A stretch of 64,000 nucleotides of DNA, taken from assembly GCA_963281155.1 (NCBI GenBank), contig CAUJLY010000003.1, positions 4,898,001 to 4,962,000 on the forward strand, written 5' to 3'. Each line of letters opens with the position of its first letter. Position 1 is the stretch's first letter. Below are positions 13,238 through 22,964 of the stretch, piece by piece. The notes below the pieces were generated by a model, which did not search any database, was not told the origin of the DNA, and saw nothing but the letters and a program-made list of their open reading frames with translations. Both the position numbers and the translations under genes were made by a program. The stretch comes from Rhabditophanes sp. KR3021 (Eukaryota; Nematoda; Chromadorea; Rhabditida; Alloionematidae).

Positions 13238-14624
13238 AAAAACTTGATAGCTTTTCCTTCCAATTTTTCTTAATTATTTCTCACTTACAAAACTGCAATA
13301 CGTTTTTACCGTGCATGCCATGTTTTTGTCAAATTTATTATTGTTTGTACAAATGCCTCTTGACCGAGACTGTCACTATTTTATTTTGCCTTCCATTAGA
13401 AACTGTCTTTGTAAAAAATAAAATGATTCTTACACTTTCTATTTTAATTGGGAATGTTAATAGTCATTTAAAGCATCTAAGGATGTTACATTTATTCGCC
13501 ATATACTTGATCTGAAAACACGTTTTAAAGCAGATTATATGTATCAAAATACATCTTCCAATATTTTTGGAATATTTGCATGAATGGGTCAAAAATATAT
13601 GCATTTAAAAAATAAATGTATCAAATTGTAGGTGACCATTCAAAATCCTTAATGCCACTGCACTCAAACAATCACAATACCGTTAAGTGAATTATATTTG
13701 AATCATTTTGATTTATTTAACATTTATTGCACCCATCAAAAAAGACACTGACTGAGATGATGAATGCACGGACGTCTCATCTAGTTTGCCACTTTCAGTT
13801 TCTTTAACTATTATTATTTTAATTACCTCACTATAGACACAATAAATTATAAAACTCTGTGCAAAATAATAATTGTTATTAAGAGTGCAATAAAGATGAG
13901 TGTGCAACATTTAAACCCAAAATATATTATTCATGATTGTTGATGTTTTGATTGTTGTTATTATTGAAGAAAATATATTTTAATAAATAAAATATTAAAA
14001 CCAGTATCAACTTACCTTTCGGTCGTTTTTAAATAGATGAAGATTAAGGGAAAGGAGCTTTATCAGATTAAATAGATGTCGTCCAATTTAGTTTATGATT
14101 TTTTATCCAAATCTTTTAAACAAAAGAATAATTTTGTAGCCACCAGTTAAATTTATTCCTTCTTTGTAACAATTCCTCGTAAAAAGCATTTGACGATGCC
14201 TCAATTGTTTCAAACAACTTTATTAACGTCCTTATACAGACTATTGGCGTCATATATCCAGTTTTAAATTAGATAAAATGGAAAATGATTAACTTTATTG
14301 TTATTTTACATCTTCACAAATATATAAATCCTGACAATTGAACATCATAAAAAGTGACAAATGCTTTACCAGGTTAAATCAAAATGGTGTCGCCAATTGA
14401 CCATTGATAACCTTTGTTAAATATTTTGCAGACTCTTATGTTGAACAGTTTGAAGGATCTGAAAGGGAATTAAGAGTCAAATATTTCTTTTTTATGGAAT
14501 GCACTTGTGAAAACCAATTGGAACTAACCAACTTTATTTAAGATATCTCAGATATGTTCTAATTGGATACTGAGGGATCTAAAATATATAAGTTAATAAC
14601 AAATATTCCTTGAATTTATAAAAA
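13238..14624. other. Intergenic, no gene seen
   Basis: AT-rich DNA after the ground-like gene. Short open frames (13225-13515 plus, 13713-13910 minus) are hydrophobic or composition-driven, and none shows a family motif. Confidence 0.5.
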
Positions 14625-14780
14625 ATGTGTTGTCATTTATTAGATGTACAAAACAAATACGGAGGCACCAACGTTACAGAAGCCAGACGAAGAATCAACG
14701 GAAGATTTGTTCAAATGAGAAATAAATGCACAAGATTTCCATATCGAAAATATACAACTTACTTTTTACATGTTCATTAG
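14625..14780 (+). CDS. Possible 51-codon small ORF, or a terminal exon
   Basis: A short open frame beginning MCCHLLDVQNKYGG and ending YFLHVH lies in a locally GC-enriched patch. Its centre is strongly basic (ARRRINGRFVQMRNK), which is unlike translated intergenic noise here. An AG acceptor-like sequence (CATTTATTAG, ending 14643) overlaps it, so the patch could instead be the last exon of an unrecognised transcript; from that acceptor a second frame starting MYKTNTEAPTLQ is open for 24 codons. No family was recognised and no upstream exon was found. It is convergent with the chromodomain gene whose stop is at 14939. Confidence 0.25.
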   Translation: MCCHLLDVQNKYGGTNVTEARRRINGRFVQMRNKCTRFPYRKYTTYFLHVH

Positions 14781-14938
14781 TTGCAAATAACTTTCTGGAC
14801 TGACATTAAAGTTTTAAATGATAAATTGGAAAAGAAACTAAGTAAACATTATTTTAAAGACATTTACATCATTTATAAGATATTAAACAGTTCGTTATTA
14901 TAATAAAGATATTAAATAGTTCGTTATTAATAAAAAAA

Positions 14939-15834
14939 TTATTTGTTAGCACCTTCCAACTTGTCTTTAAGAGCAAGTTTTGCATGATGTTTGAATTTTG
15001 CGGGAACTTGGTTCATTGTAAGTCTGACGATCTTTCCGCATTTTAGCTCAAAACAGTATAGAATCTCGTCATCTACTGAAAGGACCAATCTGACAAAGCA
15101 GTGAATATCTTCGTTTTCAATAAAATCGAGTTCATGGTTTATGTAGAACCTTTCATGGAACTGACCGGTTATGATTGATTCAGGACTTTTCATAATAATT
15201 TTCATTTGGGCTTCAGTAAATCTGGCTGCATAACGTTTTCTTATTTCAGCAATACTTTTTCTGTCGAGAGGCTTCTTTTTTGCTTTTTTCACTTTCGAAT
15301 CTTCAAAGAAAGGGTGCAACTCAATTAGACTTTTACGTTTTTCAGCCTTTTGTGGCGCTTTCAGTTTCTTTTTAGGAGTTTTCAAAATAGCATCACCCAA
15401 GTCTCGAATTGGAGAAATACTAGGGCATTGTATACCACGTACTTCAGTTTTTACAGTTTCTGAATTGTTTCCCTCCTTTTCAGCGTAATTTGCAAGAAAC
15501 TTTTCTTCAGTACCTGTCTGCAGACCTTCTTTTATAAAAGGTGTGCAGCCATCCATACGTTTAATGCCCGCGACACGTATATTGTCTAACTCAATTCTCT
15601 TTGCCCACAATTCACGGGTGTTTTTGGTAACTCCTGCATTGTAAGCATCAATTAGGGGTTGATTCTAAGATAAAATAAGTAAGTATCGAGGAGAAAAAAA
15701 CATACACAAAAGTTTTCTTGGGTTTCCCAAGTCTTTTCGTCATATCCTAGCCATTTGATACGATAACGAATAGTGTTACTTTCTGCCCTCCACTGTCTTG
15801 TCATAATATATTGAACAGCGTAAAAGTCTCCCAT
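14939..15834 (-). CDS. Chromodomain protein, HP1-like in layout
   Basis: Probable reader of methylated histone tails in the nucleus. Exons 15834-15706 and 15664-14939 join in phase to 284 aa. Residues 2-50 are a chromodomain: FYAVQYIM, then YRIKWLGYDEKTWETQENF, then PLIDAYNAG. The aromatic cage is represented by the Y of YAV and the W and Y of KWLGY. The acidic residue that normally precedes YAV in HP1 is absent. A long basic linker follows (TPKKKLKAP, KVKKAKKKP), as in HP1 hinges. The last ~60 residues (LVLSVDDEILYCFELKCGKI) could be a divergent chromoshadow domain, but I cannot confirm this. The start is the first ATG, MGDFYAV. Orthology to a named C. elegans cec or hpl gene is not resolved. 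Confidence 0.78.
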
Positions 15835-16067
15835 TTTTAGCAATAAGTAAAGTAGTATTAATTAATTGGAAATTTGATGAATGTGCAATGGGTTTAGCGG
15901 TAAGTTACTTTATTTGGAATAAACTCTACTATCAAAGTCTCGAAACATTTGGAATGAACAAGGAGTTTATTAATGTTTAGTAGCCAATAGTAAATCAAAA
16001 GGTATGTGCTTACAACATTTTTAGACACAAAAATTAGTTGCAAATTATTTTTATAAAAATTGATTAC

Positions 16068-17908
16068 TTATGAATATGGGAACGTTTGTGAATAATCTGG
16101 CGTAAGGGTTGATTGGTACGATGGGGACGTGTATTGAGGAACAGGGTAATGAAAAGGTGCTTGATTGTATGGTGGAACGGGATTGCTCGTTAATTCATAA
16201 TTATTCATCGGATACATACTATTTGGCCAATAATTGTATGGCGTAATAGCACTATTTTCAGGATACGCGTGGTTTTCATTCCAATTAACATTTTCACATT
16301 GTGCATACCAGGGGGAGGGTAAATTATTATTCGCATTCCCAAATACACTTTCATTTTCATAGTATGGCCCATGTAATTCGGTTCCTACATAACTTTCTGG
16401 ACAAGTCAGATTCTGTAAGTAAAGAATTTAATAACATATTTAATTCACAAACCAAAAATGTTTTAAAAATATAAAAAGTTAATTCGGGATTGCCTGTGAT
16501 GTACAGTAATGACAAACTTTGGTTTCACATGTTGCACAATAACAATAGTTAATTCTCACTTATTTAATGTCAAGTGTTTGAGTCCTTATTTAAAGTAACT
16601 TCTGGTGAATGTAATTTCATCCTTAACCCCTTCCTGGTAGTTAAGTATGTGTGTAATATCATGTCTGTTAAACTTAATACCCTCTTAACAACATAATCAT
16701 AACTACTAAGCATTGTGTTGACCTTTCTTAAGCAAAACACAATCATTCATATCATTACTGTGGCTTTGTTAGTCAACTAAATAAATCACATAAGCTACCA
16801 CTTTAAAATCATCTCTTTCTATTAAAATAAACATTGTGACAATTTGCCATTTAAATTTAGTTTTTAGTTGTCATTTAAGTTAGAGTGAATAATTGGCATT
16901 TGTAAAAGATACTCTATTGTGTTTCCAAAAGATTCCGACAAATGAAAAATGGATACTTATACTGATAATGTGCAATTAATGTAAAGTAATGTAAAGTAAT
17001 ATTCACATAATGTGCAGCTAATACAAATTTGTTTTAAACTAACCGTTGAAGAATGTCTGCCTGAAGTTGTAGAATGAGTATTAAAGCTTTTTTCAATTTT
17101 ATCATCATTTAATTCACTGTCTTGCTTACGATTCAGTAAAAGATGATTATTGTTGGTGCCAATCATAGGCTTACCGCCTCGATTAGTTCTTGGTCGGCGA
17201 CGGTACATTCCAGCATCATAGAGAAAATCACTCGTTTCAGCAATTGTCCATTGATGGCCCTTGCCAACTTTTCCACCTTCAGATTTAGGCAGTTTTATGA
17301 AGCATTCATTTAAACTCAAGTTGTGACGAATACTGTTTTTCCATCCATTGTAATCTCCGCGGAAAAAAGCTGAATGTTGAAATAAGTATTTGTAAATTTC
17401 GGCAAGTGTGGCCTTTTTTGTTGGGTGGGAAGTTATAGCCATGGCAATTAAAGTTATGTACGAAACTGGAGGTTTCTCCAACCTTTTTGTTCTACTCTTT
17501 TTTGAAGTTGTCCCTTCTAAGTGACATTCAAAACTAGATGCCATTCTAAGGGAATCACATTTTGGCAAATGGTTATTAGATAAAGATAATTCCATCGAAG
17601 AAAGTGGATTAATAGAGTTTGTGGAATGGGTAGGAGAAAGTTCATTGTTAGGGGAAATTTCGCAATTTTCAATATGTAAATAAGGAGAATTATAATTGGG
17701 GCTCGTTTGCTGCGAAGTTACATTTGGAGAAATGGAATCTTCATCTGATTTACTAAAATTGAACGATAATAAATAAATATTTATGTTTTAAAGAAATAAA
17801 CATCTTTTGATTACACAATACGATCAACAGTTTATTTATTTGTCTATATACAAATTATACATGCAACAATAGTTTACAAATTTTAAATACTTACCTGATA
17901 GGAAACAT
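16068..17908 (-). CDS. Forkhead transcription factor, FoxF-like
   Basis: DNA-binding regulator of mesoderm-type development if the FoxF call holds (let-381 is the C. elegans FoxF gene). Exons 17908-17895 (14 nt), 17752-17044 and 16412-16068 join in phase to 355 aa. The N-terminal ~110 residues are Ser/Pro/Asn rich. The forkhead domain runs from [17 protein letters not shown] through [20 protein letters not shown] (recognition helix) to [20 protein letters not shown]. The [10 protein letters not shown] that follows and the preceding DAGMY resemble FoxF EEGSFRRRPRG more than FoxA, FoxC or FoxQ. The C-terminal exon is rich in Tyr, Asn and Pro and ends [17 protein letters not shown], a plausible activation region. 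Intron 2 (17043-16413) is long and AT-rich. The subfamily call is moderate; the forkhead assignment is certain. Confidence 0.9.
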
Positions 17909-18797
17909 CTCTGGCACTTTAAACAAATTATTTTCGACAAAGAAATAAATTCAAAAATCGAGCTAGCACCGTACTTGAAAGTGGTTTGTTTAAATAACTG
18001 AGTTGCTTGATTTGACGATGCACAAGGACCAGACTTTTGTTTATAAATTAGTAGAATTGATAATGGAAAGTTGATAGGCAGTCCATAACCAGAGACCTAA
18101 CTTAAAACAAAGGAGGAGAGAGGACACATACCAAGTTGTGGATCATATTATTACGGGCAAAGTGGTATGAATGTGATATGGAGTAAAAGTTTCGTTAGAT
18201 TGATATCTATTTGTGAAATACTATATAGTATTTATCATTTTGTTATCCATTCTTTTTGATTTGATCAAAAGTTTAAACTCTTCTGATATAGCTATTATAA
18301 ACCATATGATCTCCTAACTTATATAAACAAATTAAAAACGCCAAAACAATGTAATTTGAGTGTGTTTAATGGTTTATAAGTTATATAAAAAATGTAGTTT
18401 AAATTAAGCAATATCATAAATTTGGAATATTTTTTAAAAAATACATAATCTTTTTAAGAAGTTTATTTAATAAAATTTGAAATATACATATTGTTATGGT
18501 TTAAAGATAAAAAACTAATTATTTACCAGTATGTCCAGGGTTTAAGTGCTAAAATTGACTAGGAACTATGCAAATATAAAAATATGATACATTTTCTTTG
18601 TACATAAACAAAATGCTCTTAAAATATGCAAAAAATAACCAGGTAACAAATTTAATGTTTGTAACAATAACGTTGATTTGAATTTTCTTTGAGTTAATAA
18701 CAATAACTTTGATTTGAATTTGTTCTAATGTTAATAACAACAACATTGATATAAAATTCTTTAATTTGAAATTGATTTAGTGTTCATTTAAAAATGA
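17909..18797. other. Intergenic, forkhead promoter side
   Basis: About 0.9 kb of AT-rich DNA between the forkhead start and the phosphatase stop. It includes a short repeated motif, TTGATTTGAATTT at about 18672 and 18709, and no recognisable gene. Confidence 0.5.
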
Positions 18798-19836
18798 TTA
18801 AAAAGGTATTGTTTGGTGTCTGTTGATAAAATCATTCACATGGAATTTCTCTCTTATTAGAGGGCGGACGTCTTCATTTCTCATTACAAGATTTTCTAAG
18901 AATGGAATTAAATTGAGCAACTCCTCATCATCTCGGCATTGATACCAACTTTTTATAGGAATTCCATTGTCGACTTGATAAGCAAAAGATAATATTGAAT
19001 TGTCAACAATAACAACATGCGCCAAATCTCGCCCCAATATGCTAAGGTCTTTGATGTAAAAATTGTCGACACCTACACAATGCTCTCTAAAAAGTCTATG
19101 CTTGATAAATTTCCTTTTTGGATCCAGGATATCACATAACTTTCTGGCGTAGAAGTTTTTGCCTGCGGTAAAAATGATCAGCTCAAACAATTTGCTCATC
19201 CTGTCTATAAAATAATGAAAAAAAGGACGAACACGGACATAAACCTTGCATTCTAGTTGTTCACATTTGATTGGAAAGGCAATAGTTGCATCTTCAATTT
19301 CTAATAAACTACAATGCACAAGTGTTTCATCCAAGTCTAATACTAGCGAATATTTGGGTGTAGATCGTCTTTTTAATGGCAATACCGGAATGCGATACTT
19401 TAGTTCGGTATTTACTGGTGGTGGGCTATACAATAACTTTAGTCTAAACAAGTTTGGATTAAACTAAATTTCCTTTAACTTACGCTTCAATGTCAAGAAC
19501 ATTTAAATGATTTTCAACATCCGGTACTATTTGTAGCTGATTGTTTTTTTGGTAATAAATGCGAGGGTCATCAATCTCCATGGGTTCAAACTTATTTTCA
19601 AAGTTAGTGTTAGTAGGTTTCTTTACTTCCAATATTATAGTTTCATTATTTAAAATGATTGTTTCTTCATCTAACATTAAAGATTCTTCACCTATCAGTA
19701 TAGTTTCTTCAGTTAAGATTAAACTCTGGTCTTCTAATAGTAAGGTTTCCTCATTAGCCATAATGAGTGCAACATCTTTAGGATATAAATCTTTAAAACA
19801 CTTTAAATTGGCTTCCATTTTATTTATAACTTCCAT
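18798..19836 (-). CDS. CTD small phosphatase-like protein (CTDSPL2/SCP4 type)
   Basis: HAD-superfamily Ser/Thr phosphatase that removes phosphate from RNA polymerase II tails or SMAD-like substrates. Exons 19836-19484 and 19443-18798 join through a 40-bp intron to 332 aa. The catalytic signature is YSLVLDLDETLVHCSL, containing DLDET. It is followed by YVRVRPFFHYFIDRM, ELIIFTAGKNFYARKL, and the second acidic motif HVVIVDNSILSFAYQVDNGI. These order and spacings match CTDSPL2 and Dullard-like enzymes. The N-terminal 118 residues are acidic and contain an unusual run of ETI/ESLML-type units (TEETILIGEESLMLDEETII) of no known role. Start is the ATG at 19836; an acceptor-like TATTGTAG lies 18 nt upstream, so an untranslated 5' exon or trans-splicing is possible. 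Confidence 0.9.
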
Positions 19837-20839
19837 AATGATGCAATTAACACCCTACAATACACAGATAGTTATGCAAGAATTAAATAAAAATATATGA
19901 GTGTGTAAAATGGAAGCGTAAACACTATTTTTGACGATTTACCTACAGACTAGCGGAATTAATTTATCAGTAACGCTTAATCAATAAACAATATAAATAA
20001 CCACATAATATAAGACTTTTATATTTAGAAATGTTGAAACTTTATATAAAAGAAAATAACAAAAAGTACACCGCCTATTGATATTTTGTCAGACAGCCGA
20101 CAATTTATTTATCAAACGACTCTCAGCTTTACTACATACGCAACTCTTGATAAAAAACATTATGCGCATATCAGTCTCTCTATTCTCCTACTATTTAACC
20201 CCATCATTATGAATGGCTTGTGGTAAAAAATATGCAATCATTGTTGTGATTAGGCTGTCACTTTGATAATACTTTCATCTCCTCTTAAACAACTACAAAA
20301 CACACAGAAATTAAATAACAAAAAGTGAATAATTATGTGCTTTGATATGTAAATACAGATACTCGAATAATTAGCATTTCTGTATTTAACAAATTTAATA
20401 TAAAAAGGTGTCAACAAGAGATTCGTGTAATAACAAATAGGATATTGCACAACTATTTTTGTTATTCAAGAATTTAGTAAATTAAAGGCGTACTTTTCAA
20501 ATTAGTTATTTATAAATATTTTGTTTATCAGAAAATATATACATAACAATACTGTTTTCATTGAAACCTTTAAGCTCGAATTCGTAAATAGCATTTAAAA
20601 GGAATGTATTTGTCAAAATATTTAGTAAGGTCGTGAATTGAAAGCCTTTGAGTTGCATTTTAATGGATTATCTTGTGATATCATCAAATATCGTTTGTTT
20701 GATATGATGATTGAATATCGTTTCATTTTACAGTGACGAAGAAGCACTTTCCCAATCAAGTTCACTTTTTAAATACATTTTCTTGCCGACAAAACATTCA
20801 CTAATATTTTTAACAGCTTATTTATTGTAAAAACGTACA
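19837..20839. promoter_or_regulatory. Shared upstream region of phosphatase and SOSS-B genes
   Basis: A 1-kb AT-rich gap between two divergently oriented start codons, so it probably contains both promoters. No gene or named motif was found in it. Confidence 0.45.
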
Positions 20840-21284
20840 ATGCATAACTCAAGATCTCATTTAAATATAAATTCACAGCCAGTAGAGATAAATAAATTAA
20901 TTCCTGGACAAAAATCTGTTTGTGTTAAATTTATTATCATAGAGAAAGGTAATGTAATAGTTAGTTATACGCCAATCATTTTTGTAATTTTATTTAGGCG
21001 ATATTAAAAAAACACAACAAGGCCGTTCTGTAGTGACATTAAAAATCGGAGATAGAACTGGAGTTGTACAAATGGTCATTTGGAATGATATTGCCGATGT
21101 GGTAAAAGTTGGAGATGTTTGCAACCTAGAAAATGGAGTGGTTAATGCTTACAAAGGTATTTTGCAATTATCTTGTGGAAAATTTGGAAAATTGCACAAA
21201 GTTGATGAATTATGCTTGGCCATAAATGAGCAAGTCAATATGTCTGAGTATAATGAAAAATGGGTTATCAATGGACCAAATTAA
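20840..21284 (+). CDS. SOSS complex subunit B, OB-fold single-strand DNA-binding protein
   Basis: Homologue of NABP1/NABP2 (hSSB1/2), which bind single-stranded DNA in the SOSS and Integrator-linked damage response. Exons 20840-20948 and 20998-21284 join in phase to 131 aa. The OB fold is recognisable from EINKLIPGQKSVCVKFIIIE, then TLKIGDRTGVVQMVIWNDIA, then VNAYKGILQLSCGKFGKL, and the conserved ending around FNMSEYN-like residues (QVNMSEYNEKW). These correspond to human DIKPGLKNLNLIFIVLE, KVADKTGSINISVWDD and FKGCLTLYTGRGG. The protein is short, lacking the Gly/Pro-rich tail of vertebrate members, so it is essentially the OB domain. It is divergent from the phosphatase gene across 1 kb. Confidence 0.9.
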
Positions 21285-21521
21285 GTGGTATCAGCAGTAC
21301 GTATAACTATGTGTTATTTTAATAAATATATTTGAACTATGTGGTGTTATTAAATATAATTTGTATTAAACATTATTATGGTGGAAGTTCAAGTGTCGCT
21401 GCAATATGCATTTTGTTGTTTCTTCATATCAAAATAGACATTTAAATTACAATTTACATAACAAAATTTTATTCATGTGAAGTGTTAATTAAAATAGTTT
21501 ATGTATTAGAAAATTTCATAA

Positions 21522-22560
21522 TTACATTGAAATGCGGCACAGTCTAAAAATTCTTGATCGATGTTTGGATGGTCGGCAAGATTGTTTTTGCGATAATCTG
21601 ATGCAGCTTGTTTCTTTGCAAATGTGGTTCGATTTACGAATTGAATCTTTTTTGTCAGAGCTGGCTCTAACACCTAGTCCCTCTGAGTCACAAAGCTTCT
21701 GGTTGTTGTCAATGAGTTGGTTCCAGAGCAAGTTCATCCCAAATTTGCCCTTCTTACAAGAAGTATCAGGACCATTCTTTTGAGTAGACCTGTTGATTAC
21801 TGGCTTCTTCGTCAGACTCCGTTTTAAAGACGTTTGATTATTGCCTTTTTTACAGAACGGTCCCTCGCTTTCCCAGAAGGTTCGCCCATCTTCGATTCTT
21901 TAGGAAGTTTAGGAACGTCAGACTTGTTTGAGTTATCATGAACCGGCGCCTTTTTCTTGTTGGTTGGCGAAAGCATTTTGAAGCTTGTGAGAGAAGGCTT
22001 CTTTTTGACAGAGTCGATATTTTTGGTTTCATTAGCTACTGCTTCTTTAGGAACATTATCGCCAAGAATAGGAACAGCAACTGAATGTTTTTCGGAAAGA
22101 ATCGTATTCAAGGACAAGGTAGAATCTTTTGGTGGCTCAATGATGTCACTGAACGTTGGTCTGAGTAATTTCTTGTCCTTGTTGTCAATTCTGAGATGAA
22201 TTGTCTTCTTGGCAGCCGCTGGTAAATTCTCCCATTGATACAAAGCTCCTTGTTTGATCTTCTTATCAGCCATATACTTTTCGATAGTCTCAAAAATGAA
22301 GTAATAGTTAGGTTCCTGGTGAATTTTGAGGTCAAAAATATGCGAAACAACCGGAGAAAATGGATGAGGAAGGCATTTGGACAACTCTTCCTTTATGGCC
22401 TTCAATTTGATCGTCTGGATTTTGTGATCATCTGACTCTCTTGACCAAGGCAAAGCTAAAATAATAGTTAAATAATTTGGTTAGCTAAATGTTATTTACC
22501 TTTGTAGAAGTAATCATCCGGCAGAGGAACGAGAACATGTCATCTCTGGAAATGTGTGAG
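21522..22560 (-). pseudogene. Broken casein-kinase-1/TTBK-like kinase fragment
   Basis: A minus-strand coding relic matching the last part of a CK1/TTBK-type kinase domain plus a basic tail. One segment (about 22548-22501) reads DDMFSFLCRMITSTK, like the DDLWSLFYMLVEF helix. After an apparent intron (22500-22456) the frame continues LPWSRESDDHKIQTIKLKAI and HQEPNYYFIFETIEKYM, as in LPW...PDYQLL. The first two segments do not join in frame. The main open frame stops at 21824, but a second open frame one base away continues KKGNNQTSLKRSLTKK... to a stop at 21522, the switch falling at an A6 run near 21853. No catalytic lobe (VAIK, HRD, DFG) is present upstream; instead a tandem repeat begins. 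I read it as a 5'-truncated, frameshifted gene copy, though indel errors could mimic the shifts. It cannot be a working kinase as it stands. Confidence 0.55.
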
Positions 22561-22797
22561 TAATGTGTGTAAGGATTAAAATGAATTATTTGTTAATTAA
22601 TTTATAAACAGAATGCAATAAAGAAAATTTGAATTATACTTGATCAATTTGCCTTGAGTGTGTTATCGTTCCCAAAGTAATTGAGTTGCATGTCTTCGAT
22701 CTTGCATTCCTTCTTTTTGTGTTTCGGAATCATATTGAATAGAAATCATTCGGAATTTCAATTGCTTTTTTAAAAAAGTAAAGTGGTTTAAATTAAA

Positions 22798-22917
22798 AGT
22801 ATATTGGGGTTATGGTTAAAAATGTATTGTAGTTTATATTAAAAATGTATTGTGGTTTATAATAAAAATGTATTGTGGTTTATATTAAAAAATTTATTAT
22901 GGTTTATATTATCACTA
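22798..22917. repeat. Tandem repeat, about 23-bp unit
   Basis: Roughly five imperfect copies of a 23-base unit like TATTGTGGTTTATATTAAAA plus ATG, with single-base changes between copies. It lies exactly where the missing 5' part of the kinase-like relic should be, between that relic and the TTC7 stop. Confidence 0.8.
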
Positions 22918-22964
22918 TATTGCAATGATTGGTTAGTCATAAAATAAGTTTAAGAAAGCAGAAA

